63,248 bases of DNA from a virus. Position numbers and translations under genes: made by a program. Positions 1 to 7,782 of this stretch are shown one piece after another. How positions within the stretch are numbered: position 1 is the stretch's first letter; every line of letters begins with the position of its first letter. The notes under the pieces were generated by a model that was not told where the DNA came from, ran no database searches, and worked only from the letters and a program-made list of their open reading frames with translations. The stretch lies in IMG/VR virus record IMGVR_UViG_3300019887_000001, positions 1-63,248 of that record. One strand, given 5' to 3'.

Positions 1-617
1 TGCAGAAAATCGCTGAGCGCGGGCGGTGTCGTCGAGTCGGTCGGTGCCGGGGTTGCCGCGCCTCCGCCGAGCGCGGCCCCGACGGTCGACGTGACTGTGT
101 TTGCGGCAGAACCAACCGCGCTTGCCGCCGTGCCAACCGCGCTCGCAGCACCACCGAGCCCGGCGCTACTGAGGAAATCGCTAAGGGACGGCGGGGATGG
201 TGGCACGCCCGCTCCGGGCGAAGTACCGTCAGAGGCTGCGGGGGCAGCCTGCGGCGACGGTGCCGGAGCGGGACCACCCGCGGCAGGCGGGGGAGGGGAA
301 AGACCTGCCGAGGTCAGGAAGTCGCCGAGCGACGGCGGGGTCGTGCTGTCCGGAGCGTTCGCGGATGGTGCCGGCGGGGGAGGTGCGACCGACGTCGGCG
401 GCGTGATCGGTGCTGCTGGTGGTGCCGCGACCGGTTCTGGTGGTGCTACCGGTGGCGTGACGGGTTCAGGTGGAGGGGGCGGTGTTGGTGGCGGCGGAGG
501 CGGTTCCGGGATCGGCGGCGCAGACTGAACGTCTTCTTTGATCAGGTTGGCGTGCTGCCCCAGAGCCGTCGCATGGAAATCATTTACTAGTTCGTCCGGA
601 AGAAAAATTGCAGGCAT
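1..617 (-). CDS. Proline-rich virion protein, N-terminal part, runs off left edge
   Basis: The frame opens with ATG at 617 and stays open to base 1, so only the first ~205 residues are present. A short helical start (MPAIFLPDELVNDF) is followed by a Pro/Ala/Gly-rich stretch with a repeated motif: PPSLGDFLTSAGL, PPSLSDFLSSAGL and, at the edge, PPALSDFL. Similar motifs in disordered proteins often bind a partner, but no family is recognised. It lies downstream of two other large disordered proteins in the portal operon, so an internal or ejected virion protein is likely. If the genome is circular, it could be the front end of the giant gene cut by the right edge. The 83 bases to the divergent HNH gene show nothing clear. 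Confidence 0.75.
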   Translation of the reverse strand, partial: MPAIFLPDELVNDFHATALGQHANLIKEDVQSAPPIPEPPPPPPTPPPPPEPVTPPVAPPEPVAAPPAAPITPPTSVAPPPPAPSANAPDSTTPPSLGDFLTSAGLSPPPPAAGGPAPAPSPQAAPAASDGTSPGAGVPPSPPSLSDFLSSAGLGGAASAVGTAASAVGSAANTVTSTVGAALGGGAATPAPTDSTTPPALSDFL

Positions 618-700
618 CAGACCGCGTACAATCTGCAGCAGTCAGAAGAGCCGGCGCGTGTCACCGCCCGGCTCGCGGCACCAGAAAGGACAATCTTCTG

Positions 701-973
701 ATGCGTTCTCATCGTAACCAACGGCACGCCACTCACGGGCGCACTCGCGGCCTGCCGAATTGTTTCATCTGCGGGTTCCCATGCCCGCCACAGTTTGCGT
801 TCAACGTCGAAGGCGACTTCGGCACCTGGGCGCACCCTGATTGTTTCTCGTTTACGCTTGGTGACCCAGACAGCTCAACGCCACCTCGCGCGCTCAGCCG
901 TGGCCAGCGACTGACCCATACCTGCGGTAACCCGATGTGCGTCAGGCCTGACCACCTTGAGATCGCAGAGTGA
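701..973 (+). CDS. Small HNH endonuclease
   Basis: About 90 residues. The start ATG at 701 is preceded by an AAAGGA ribosome site. A CxxC pair (CFICG) and a C-terminal HTCGNPMCVRPDHLEI segment form the zinc and metal-binding core of the HNH (HNH_3-like) fold. These enzymes nick or cut DNA and often act as free-standing homing endonucleases in phages. It is antisense to the flanking structural genes, and its stop overlaps the next HNH gene (TGATG), so the two form a small inserted cassette. Target site unknown. Confidence 0.8.
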   Translation: MRSHRNQRHATHGRTRGLPNCFICGFPCPPQFAFNVEGDFGTWAHPDCFSFTLGDPDSSTPPRALSRGQRLTHTCGNPMCVRPDHLEIAE

Positions 974-1587
974 TGGTCAAAATAGCCTGCGTCTGCCGTC
1001 GTTGCGGAAACACCTTTTACCGGAAGCCATCGGTAGTCGCGAATGGTCGCGGCGTGTTCTGTAACTGGGCTTGCCAGCACCCGTACAACGGTGATCCAGC
1101 CGACTGGTTTCCGCCAATGCTTGCACCCCGCGCAGGGTGTCTTGTCTACACCGGGCCACTCAACGCAGACGGCTACGGACAATTGGGTCATTTTGTATTC
1201 GGAAGCCAACTCGCCCACCGATTGGCGTGGCTGCTGGCATTCGGGGCTATTCCGGATGGGCTGCTCGTGTTGCACCGTTGCGATAATCCGCCGTGTTGCT
1301 TGCCTGCGCATCTGTGGCTTGGGACAGACGCTGATAACACCGCTGACATGGACGCTAAGGGCCGGCGTGTGGTGCCGGCGAGCATCTACATGCATGGAAG
1401 CGCGGCGTATGCGGCGAAATTGACCGATGTGCAAGTTGAAAGCATTCGCCATCAAGTAACAACGACACTAGAGCCGGGGAGCACATACCCACGCCGAGGA
1501 ACCGGAATTATTGCCAGCCTCGCGCGAGAATACAGCGTGTCTGTCAGCACAATTCGTAACATAGTGCGCCACCGGTTTTACGACTAA
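973..1587 (+). CDS. HNH homing endonuclease with zinc finger and C-terminal helix-turn-helix
   Basis: 204 residues from ATG 973 (GTG 970 is also possible), overlapping the upstream HNH stop. The N-terminus has a CxxC...C zinc finger. The middle has the HNH core, with LAHRLAW and then LHRCDNPPCCLPAHLWLG and an N at NTADM. The C-terminus starts KLTDVQVESIR and ends in a helix-turn-helix (SLAREYSVSVSTIRNI) that should help read the target site. It closely resembles the products at 20841-21395 and 54415-54888 (see findings). The 3' end overlaps the convergent virion gene by four bases. Confidence 0.9.
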   Translation: MVKIACVCRRCGNTFYRKPSVVANGRGVFCNWACQHPYNGDPADWFPPMLAPRAGCLVYTGPLNADGYGQLGHFVFGSQLAHRLAWLLAFGAIPDGLLVLHRCDNPPCCLPAHLWLGTDADNTADMDAKGRRVVPASIYMHGSAAYAAKLTDVQVESIRHQVTTTLEPGSTYPRRGTGIIASLAREYSVSVSTIRNIVRHRFYD

Positions 1588-3677
1588 CCTGCACCGGCTA
1601 CCGATGGTGCGGCAGCTTTCTGTCCGATACGAGAGCGATCGTATTGAGCTTGAAAGCCTTGGACATCTGCACCTAATGCAGCTCCTCCGCCTTGCATCAT
1701 CGAGGTTTCCGTAGGAGTAAGACCCTCCAAAGCCTGCGGAGAAAGCGCCTGTCCACCCTGCGAGTAGAGCTTGGCGAGCGCGTTCTGGGCCGATTGCGTG
1801 TCACCACCCGCCGCAGGCGTAACGTTGCCACCAGACGGAGTCACGTTGCCCTGGGCTGGAGTTTGCAGGTTGAAGAGTTTTGAAACGTCGGACGGTGTCG
1901 CCATCTGTGATCCATCGGACGGTGTCGACGCTCCGGCTTTGATCGCCGCAGCGTAGAACTGTCCTAAATGGTTCGGGTCGAAAGAGGAAACGCCGTCGCC
2001 GGTCGCGTTCGGACCTGCACCCGGTGCGTATGAAATGCCGTATTGCTGTGGAGGTGTGCCAGGTGCAATGGGCGCTGCGGTGTAGGAACCCGTCGGTGCG
2101 GCTGGTGCGGCTAGTGCGGCTGGTGCGGCAGGCGCGGGCGCGTTCGGGCCTGCACCCGGCATGTAGCTGATGCCGTATTGCTGAGGCGGGGTGCCGGGGG
2201 TGGGGGCAACGGCGGTGATCGGGCCGGTCCCGCTGCCAGTAGCTGCTGGGGGGGCGGGCTGATTCTGAGCGGCGACCGCTGCTGCAGTTGCGTCGGCTTG
2301 CCACTTCGCGGCTCCGCCGCCACCGGCCGCGTTGTACTGCGCCTGCACCGCGGGCGACTGGTTGACGAAGTCCTCCTGGTGGATGTTGATCGGCGCCTGC
2401 AGCGGCTTCCCAGCGACTGCTGCCGCCGTTGCGTCCTGTTGCCACTTGGCCGCGCCGCCCGCTCCGGGCGCGTTGTATTCGGCCTGCACCGCCGCGGGCT
2501 GAGACGTGAAGTCCTCCTGGTGGATGTTGACCGGACCCGGACCGCTCGCAACGGTAGTCGCGCGGTCAACTGGATTCGCGGAAGTTGCGGGGGCTGCTGG
2601 GGTTGGAGCGTATTGCGTGGGATTTGCTGCGAGCGAGGCAAGGTAGTTGGCCGTGTTCTGTGTGCCGGTTGGCGCACCGGGGGCGGCCGGTGCGGGTTGG
2701 CCGGGTACTGGCTGGCCGGGTACTGGCTGACCTGTCGGCGGCATCGGCTGCCCGTTCGCGCCCATGCCGCTGGCCAAACTCTGCAGCGTGTTCGGTGCCG
2801 ACGGCATCGCGCCGGCCGCGGGTCCGCCGAGCGCCGCGGTGGACTGCCCGCTCAGCAGTTGGTTCATAAACCCGGGCAGCGACGAGTTGCCCGCGACGCC
2901 TCGGCTGAAGTTCGCGGCCTGGATCCAGTTCTGCGGACCGGTCAGCGACGCCGCGGTCTTCAGCGTGTCGAGCCCGAGCTGCCCCTGGCTGACGCCGAGC
3001 TGCCCCTGCGCGACGCCGAGCGTGCCGCGTTGGTTGGCGGCCGTATCCGCTTCGGTCTGGACGTTCAGCGCGAGTTGCCCCGTCTGGATCTGCGTCGCGA
3101 GCGCTTGCTGGTCCTGCTGCACCGCGAGCTGGCCGGACTGGATACGGTTGGCGAGCTCCTGCGCCGCGGTCGCGTTGGTGAGCTGCCCGGTCTGAATGCG
3201 GTCCTGCAGCGCTTGCTGTGTCGTCTGGAGGTTCTCGGAGAAAACGGCGGACCGTTTCAACTCGTCGAACTTCGACTGCTCGAGCGCGGCCGTCTGCTGC
3301 TGGATGGCGAGCTGCGGCAGTCCCTGTTGCTTCCACATCGCCTGCTGCTGAGCGAGCGTCGCGTCGAACTCACGCGCCGTTTCGGTGAGCTGCTTGATGC
3401 TGAGCCCAGACGAGGCCTGCATCGCGGAGACGTAGCCGGCCAGATCCTGATTGCCAGGCGCTACGGGTGCTGCGCCTCCGCCGCCGCCCCCTCCTCCGCC
3501 GCTGTTTCCGCTGCTCATGCCTGCACCGGAGTTGGAGCCAAATGTGCCGCCGCCCTGCTGCTGAGAAAGGCTGGCGCCGGTCTGACTCGCAGCGTTGCTC
3601 TGCGCGTCGGCCAGCGAGTTGCCCTGGACGGTAACTGAGCCACCCGCGACCGTGTTCGGCAAGGTATACGAAGCCAT
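1584..3677 (-). CDS. Large Gln/Ala/Pro-rich internal virion protein with a duplicated IHQEDF module
   Basis: 697 residues. Residues ~90-270 are a long Gln/Ala-rich helical region (repeats such as RIQSGQLAVQQ and GVSQGQLG), suggesting a coiled coil or amphipathic rod. The C-terminal half is Pro/Ala-rich. Two copies of a ~45-residue module are present, each with IHQEDF followed by GGAAKWQ and DATAAAVA. The same module occurs in the early protein at 30740-31141. The start ATG overlaps the upstream stop (TAATG), implying translational coupling. No enzyme motif is seen. An ejection or internal-core protein is an inference from its position after the portal and its composition. Confidence 0.75.
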   Translation of the reverse strand: MASYTLPNTVAGGSVTVQGNSLADAQSNAASQTGASLSQQQGGGTFGSNSGAGMSSGNSGGGGGGGGGAAPVAPGNQDLAGYVSAMQASSGLSIKQLTETAREFDATLAQQQAMWKQQGLPQLAIQQQTAALEQSKFDELKRSAVFSENLQTTQQALQDRIQTGQLTNATAAQELANRIQSGQLAVQQDQQALATQIQTGQLALNVQTEADTAANQRGTLGVAQGQLGVSQGQLGLDTLKTAASLTGPQNWIQAANFSRGVAGNSSLPGFMNQLLSGQSTAALGGPAAGAMPSAPNTLQSLASGMGANGQPMPPTGQPVPGQPVPGQPAPAAPGAPTGTQNTANYLASLAANPTQYAPTPAAPATSANPVDRATTVASGPGPVNIHQEDFTSQPAAVQAEYNAPGAGGAAKWQQDATAAAVAGKPLQAPINIHQEDFVNQSPAVQAQYNAAGGGGAAKWQADATAAAVAAQNQPAPPAATGSGTGPITAVAPTPGTPPQQYGISYMPGAGPNAPAPAAPAALAAPAAPTGSYTAAPIAPGTPPQQYGISYAPGAGPNATGDGVSSFDPNHLGQFYAAAIKAGASTPSDGSQMATPSDVSKLFNLQTPAQGNVTPSGGNVTPAAGGDTQSAQNALAKLYSQGGQALSPQALEGLTPTETSMMQGGGAALGADVQGFQAQYDRSRIGQKAAAPSVAGAG

Positions 3678-5545
3678 TACATTGCTCCTCCCCGCGCAGC
3701 CTGGATACGCGCGACGTCAGCGGGCGTCGCAAAAGGTGAGCCATCCGGTGCCAGCATCGTCTGCTGATGAGACGCCGCGTTCTGCGCCGCGAGCGCGGCG
3801 CTCTGGTCCGGTGCTGTTGGTGCGGGCGACGGCGGCGGCGCGGCCTGTGGTCCGAGCGCCGGGTTACCGAGCGCCTGAGCCGCGAAGTCCGGGGGCGGAG
3901 GTGGCGGGGATGCCGCTGGTGCGGGTGGGCCACCCGTGTTGACCGCGCCGGGTCCCGCGCCGAGCATGAACGACGGTGTCGAGTTTCCCGCGTAGTTCGG
4001 ACTGCCGGGCGCAACCGTGCCCGCAGTGCCTGGCGCTGCGAGACCGGTCGTCGGATCGGTGATCGCTGTCGCCGCGTCCGCCCGTGGCTGCGCGTTCGGG
4101 TCGATGATCGGCTCGCCTGGCGCTGTCGTCGAGCCGGGTGCCGCGGGGGTCGTCTTGGCGGCGAGCGCTTTCGCGGCGGCGTCTTCAGGCGCCGGCGAGC
4201 CATTCGCCATGCCCTCGAGGAACTTCTGCCCGTAACGCATCATCCCCTCAAGTGCCTGGCCTGCGAGCGCGGACCCTGGCGGTAACGCCTTGTTGATCTC
4301 GGCGAGCGCCGACAGGCTGTTCTGCAGCAGTGTGTTGCCAGCGTTCATGCGCGCGGTCTTCGACGCCGCGTCGGTCGAGTACTGCGAGGTCTGCTGACCG
4401 ATGTCCTGGCCGCGTCGCGCCGTTGCGTCCTGCGCCGCCTGAGCCGTCGCGGTCTGCGCGAGCTGCGCCTGGCCGAGGGTGTCCTGCGCGGTCTGGTGGC
4501 GCTCGGTGTTGTAGGCCGCGACGTCCGACGAAGCACGTCTGGCGTCGCCGTCCGCCTCGACCCACGCCTGATGCAACTCGGTCGCCTTCTGGGCCTGCTC
4601 CGCACGCACCGACGCTGCGTCCTCCCCATTCGACACGCGTGTAGCGAGGTCAGCCTGAACCTGCGACGCGTACGCCGTCGCGGCCTGTGCCGCCGCGGAC
4701 ACCTTCGCGTTCGACTGCGACACGGCCAGGTTGCCGTCGGCAATCCGCTGCGCGTCGGTGTCGGTGTAGGCAACGGTCGTGGTCGGACCTGCCGACGGGT
4801 CGGCCGCGATCGCCGCGGGTGTTGGCGGCGTGACGACGACCATGTGATTGCCGACCTGGACCGTCTTGGTGCCGGTCGTGGTGTGGTCCCACGTCGGGTT
4901 GATCTCGGTCCGAACCGTGTCGGCTGCCGTGGTGGTCCCGTCGGGGAGCACCGTCCCAGCCGGCACGCGGTGCATGATGTACTGGTCGCTCGCGGTCGGC
5001 GTGCCGATGATGTCGGACGCGGGCGTTGCCTCAGCCTTGGCGATCGCGTCGGCGACCGTCGCCGCACGCCCGTTCAGCGAACTGAGCAGCGTTGTCTCTG
5101 CGCTACTCAACCCGTCAGGCGTGCCCTGCTTCGCCAGCAGTGGGGCGATCTGGTCGTTGATCGACTTGAGCTGTGCTCGGCCGCCGGCGTCCGATCCGAC
5201 ACCGATCCGAGGAGGCGTGGTGGGCAACGCCGCGGGTGCTGCGGGCGCGGCGGGTGTGGGCGCTCGCGCGGGGGGTAGCGGCGACTGGGGCGGTAGCGCA
5301 GTGGCGTCCCCCCCGCTGGCAAGTTGTGTCGGGGCAACCGGGGTCGCGGCACGTGGCGGAGTTGTTGGTAATGCTCCCGGTGCTGCTGGCGTCGTCGGTG
5401 CGTTCTGCGCGGTCGCGGCGGCCTGCCAGAGCCCGACGTCACCCTGCAGAGGCCCGTTGAGCGGCGTGCCCTGCGCCGTCGTGATCTGCCCCTGGTCGTC
5501 GATGACGTAGGACGCACCCTGATACGTGAACGGCGTGGATGCCAT
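3677..5545 (-). CDS. Large Ala/Pro-rich internal virion protein
   Basis: 622 residues from ATG 5545, chosen because it overlaps the stop of the upstream small gene (TGATG). A GTG 18 bases upstream also fits. The N-terminus (MASTPFTYQGASYVIDDQGQ) looks folded. It is followed by Pro/Ala repeats (ALPTTPPR twice), a long helical middle with Ala, Gln and Glu-rich heptads (residues ~270-430), and a Pro-rich tail. Family not recognised. Composition and neighbours match the next gene, so both are probably structural or ejected proteins. Confidence 0.7.
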   Translation of the reverse strand: MASTPFTYQGASYVIDDQGQITTAQGTPLNGPLQGDVGLWQAAATAQNAPTTPAAPGALPTTPPRAATPVAPTQLASGGDATALPPQSPLPPARAPTPAAPAAPAALPTTPPRIGVGSDAGGRAQLKSINDQIAPLLAKQGTPDGLSSAETTLLSSLNGRAATVADAIAKAEATPASDIIGTPTASDQYIMHRVPAGTVLPDGTTTAADTVRTEINPTWDHTTTGTKTVQVGNHMVVVTPPTPAAIAADPSAGPTTTVAYTDTDAQRIADGNLAVSQSNAKVSAAAQAATAYASQVQADLATRVSNGEDAASVRAEQAQKATELHQAWVEADGDARRASSDVAAYNTERHQTAQDTLGQAQLAQTATAQAAQDATARRGQDIGQQTSQYSTDAASKTARMNAGNTLLQNSLSALAEINKALPPGSALAGQALEGMMRYGQKFLEGMANGSPAPEDAAAKALAAKTTPAAPGSTTAPGEPIIDPNAQPRADAATAITDPTTGLAAPGTAGTVAPGSPNYAGNSTPSFMLGAGPGAVNTGGPPAPAASPPPPPPDFAAQALGNPALGPQAAPPPSPAPTAPDQSAALAAQNAASHQQTMLAPDGSPFATPADVARIQAARGGAM

Positions 5546-5691
5546 CAGGAAACCCGTACCCACCAGTAATGGTCGCCGATATCGCGCATCAAGAACTCCA
5601 TGTGTCCATCAACCACTCTCGGGCCATCCCAGACAACGTGCCACCGTCCGCAGTTCCACCAATGCCAGGAACGCCTGAGCCATCCCATCAT
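5545..5691 (-). CDS. 48-residue tryptophan-rich microprotein
   Basis: The short frame runs from ATG 5691 (or 5688) to TGA at 5547-5545. Its start overlaps the upstream stop (ATGATG) and its stop overlaps the next start (TGATG). Six tryptophans occur in the first 21 residues, followed by DGPRVVDGH and a tail with HYWW. There is no signal peptide or clear membrane segment. The tight coupling on both sides and the non-random composition support a real gene. Function unknown. It could be a small head or neck component. Confidence 0.65.
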   Translation of the reverse strand: MMGWLRRSWHWWNCGRWHVVWDGPRVVDGHMEFLMRDIGDHYWWVRVS

Positions 5692-6362
5692 GACGGTTGC
5701 CCTTGCTGCGTCGGTTCGGGTGGCGGAAGCCCTGCGGGCCCCGTCGTCGACGGCAATGCGTCAGGCGTGTTGCCCTTCGCCGTCTCTCTGTGCGAGATGG
5801 CGAGAAGTTGCTCTGCCCTAGCCACGGCTTGCTCAGGATTCAACTGATCCAACAGAGCAATTTTGGATCTGTACGGATAAGTTGACTCGAGCGCGCCTCG
5901 CTCTGCGACCGCGTACGGGTCCGGGTCGTTGTGCTGCATGGCGAGCTGCAGCAACTGGTCGTGCTGACGCCAGAACTCCTGCGGCGCGGCCTGTCCGAAC
6001 GGGCTGAAGTGCCACATCTCCTGAATCACCGACGGGTCGGCCGGATTGGTCCCCGTCGGATGCTCACCAATGTTGGCTGCAAGACGCGCCGCCTGGTCGT
6101 TGGCCTGCTGCACGATCAACGCGGCCTGTCGCTCGAACGGGTTCGAGCTCTTCGTCATGTCCGGCGCGTCGACCAGCTTCGCGTCTGGCGGCACGGTCGG
6201 GGATGGCGGCTGGGTCGCCGCGTCTGGAGGTGCCGGCGGCAGGATCGGCGGGGCCGGGCCCGTCTGTGGCGGCGCGCCCGGCGCAACGTCCGGCAACGGC
6301 CCGGCAGACGTCGGGTCTGGCGGAGGCGGGGGACCTGCGGGTGGCGGACCTGGCGGCATCAT
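5688..6362 (-). CDS. Proline-rich structural protein
   Basis: 224 residues from ATG 6362, which overlaps the upstream TGA (ATGATG). The first ~70 residues are nearly all Pro, Gly, Ala and Thr. Residues ~80-190 look folded and helical (NPFERQAALIVQQANDQAARL; FWRQHDQLLQLAMQHNDPD; ALLDQLNPEQAVARAEQLL). No known domain recognised. It lies between the portal and the large internal proteins. Confidence 0.7.
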   Translation of the reverse strand: MMPPGPPPAGPPPPPDPTSAGPLPDVAPGAPPQTGPAPPILPPAPPDAATQPPSPTVPPDAKLVDAPDMTKSSNPFERQAALIVQQANDQAARLAANIGEHPTGTNPADPSVIQEMWHFSPFGQAAPQEFWRQHDQLLQLAMQHNDPDPYAVAERGALESTYPYRSKIALLDQLNPEQAVARAEQLLAISHRETAKGNTPDALPSTTGPAGLPPPEPTQQGQPS

Positions 6363-6568
6363 GGCAGCGGGGTGAAGTACTTGACGCCCTTGAGATGAGC
6401 ATCCCTCAATGCGATGTCGAGGTCGGTGTGAAACGCGCAGAAGCGTTTGCCGCCCGTAATCCAGTCCACTTCCCATATGGGGGTCGGGTCTTCACCCCAA
6501 TTCATGATCAGGCTCGACCCATGCTTGCGCATCTCTTCGATGCGTTCCGCGAGTTGCAACGCGCTCAT
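6359..6568 (-). CDS. Small conserved-looking phage protein, 69 residues
   Basis: It runs MSALQLAERIEEMRKHG and then a beta-rich part (WGEDPTPIWEVDWITGGKRF) that ends KYFTPLP. The start overlaps the upstream stop (TGATG) and the stop overlaps the next start. Hydrophilic, no membrane segment. Function not recognised. Tight coupling on both sides supports the gene. Confidence 0.7.
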   Translation of the reverse strand: MSALQLAERIEEMRKHGSSLIMNWGEDPTPIWEVDWITGGKRFCAFHTDLDIALRDAHLKGVKYFTPLP

Positions 6569-6924
6569 CAGCCCGGCCGACGTTGGAACGCGCCCTGTGC
6601 GGCTCGAGCTAGGCCGAGTGGCACCTTGCGTTTGCCCGCCTTCGACGGGTTCGGTCGTGGTGCCGGGATCGGCATCGGCGGAATCGCGGCACCCTCGGCC
6701 ATTGCCTCGGGTGGCTCGTTGTCCATCATCTCCGAGCCACCCGCCGGCGACGGCGCAGCCCCTTCGTCGGCGTCCGCGGTCAGCCCGATGTTCTCTTGCT
6801 TGGAACGGTCGAGCAGACCCTTGTCCATGGCTTCCTTGTGCTTCTGGGGGCCCGTTTTTGCCCCATATTTCTTAATGAAGCCGGCGCGAGTCCGCTGCCC
6901 GAGCGGTGTGAGTGCTGATGCCAT
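6568..6924 (-). CDS. Small basic protein, paralogue of the preceding gene product
   Basis: 118 residues from ATG 6924, which overlaps the upstream TGA. The N-terminal 40 residues (LTPLGQRTRAGFIKKYG...AMDKGLLD) align with the product of 6924-7100 (LTKLGARVLQGFQERYG...AMNKGTID), so the pair is a tandem duplication. The rest is Ala/Pro/Met-rich, with a basic C-terminus. Function unknown. Confidence 0.7.
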   Translation of the reverse strand: MASALTPLGQRTRAGFIKKYGAKTGPQKHKEAMDKGLLDRSKQENIGLTADADEGAAPSPAGGSEMMDNEPPEAMAEGAAIPPMPIPAPRPNPSKAGKRKVPLGLARAAQGAFQRRPG

Positions 6925-7100
6925 CAGGTCTGCTTCTCCTTCGCCTGGCGTTTGCGGATCGACCCACCGGGCTTCTCCATCTTTTTCGCGTCGATCGTGC
7001 CTTTGTTCATGGCACCGTAGAACACCGCGTCTGCACGCTTTTGCCCGTATCTTTCCTGAAACCCTTGAAGTACTCTTGCTCCTAGTTTCGTAAGGGGCAT
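6924..7100 (-). CDS. Small basic protein, first copy of the tandem pair
   Basis: 58 residues from ATG 7100 (ATG 7112 is also possible). It consists almost only of the GF...YG...AMNKG motif shared with the next gene, plus a Lys/Arg-rich tail (KKMEKPGGSIRKRQAKEK). The divergent HNH gene starts two bases away, so the endonuclease gene was probably inserted between this gene and the portal. Function unknown. Confidence 0.65.
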   Translation of the reverse strand: MPLTKLGARVLQGFQERYGQKRADAVFYGAMNKGTIDAKKMEKPGGSIRKRQAKEKQT

Positions 7101-7102
7101 CA

Positions 7103-7777
7103 GTGGACACATCCCATAACTGCGTTCTGTGCGGCGTTACGATCAATGATCGTCGCCACCCCAACAAGCCGACGTGTAGCCGCGCATGCGCAGGGCTGCT
7201 TAAACGAACGGTTCCTCCCCGTGAGTGCGAAGGATGCGGACGCCAGTTTCGCGCACTTGCAATAGGCGTCCGCTTCTGCTCCCGTGCTTGCGCCAGTCCG
7301 CGCTATGGATGGCGCCGGCAATTCCGTGAAGACCGCCGGTGTCCGATCTGCGGGATAATGTTCAACACTCAGCGGCTGTCGAGTAAACGCTATTGCTCGC
7401 GGCAGTGCGTAGGAAAGCGACTGCGGTTGGCTGAGCGACCGTGCGTCACATGCGGCGTAGCATTCCAACCTAAAACTGGACGGGTGCGCGCATGTTCGCG
7501 CTCTTGCGGTCGGCGTCATGCGCTTGGATTGATGGGATGGGCGCACCTCTCGGGTGTGCAGGCGAAGAAATATCTTCGTAGGACGGTGAGCGCTTGCCAA
7601 GTATGCGGCTGGAATACTGAACCCGCAGTGCTGGAGTTGCACCACCGTGATCGGAACCGCAGTAACAACAATGCCGTCAACCTTGCGCTCGTCTGCCCCA
7701 ACTGCCACGCGCTCGACCACTTCCATGCGAAGGATGGCCAATTCGCTAACAATCTCGGCAAACTGCGCGCCGGCTAA
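7103..7777 (+). CDS. HNH endonuclease with several N-terminal zinc fingers
   Basis: 224 residues from GTG 7103, preceded by an AAGGGG ribosome site inside the divergent gene. There are four CxxC...C zinc-finger-like units (CVLCG, CEGCG, CPICG, CVTCG), each followed by a CSRxC pair. The HNH domain then has CQVCG, LELHHRDRNRSNNN and CPNCH. The zinc fingers probably give target specificity. It lies on the strand opposite to the structural operon, between the portal and the small genes. A free-standing homing endonuclease is the likely role. Confidence 0.9.
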   Translation: MDTSHNCVLCGVTINDRRHPNKPTCSRACAGLLKRTVPPRECEGCGRQFRALAIGVRFCSRACASPRYGWRRQFREDRRCPICGIMFNTQRLSSKRYCSRQCVGKRLRLAERPCVTCGVAFQPKTGRVRACSRSCGRRHALGLMGWAHLSGVQAKKYLRRTVSACQVCGWNTEPAVLELHHRDRNRSNNNAVNLALVCPNCHALDHFHAKDGQFANNLGKLRAG

Positions 7778-7782
7778 AAACA

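Noticed and set aside
91-528. Long plus-strand frame rich in Gly and Ala
   Set aside because: It is the antisense of the Pro-rich minus-strand gene; GC-rich codons leave the opposite frame open. No ribosome site.
2178-3638. 486-codon plus-strand frame
   Set aside because: Leu/Arg/Gly-rich antisense of the virion protein at 1584-3677, with no domain or ribosome site.
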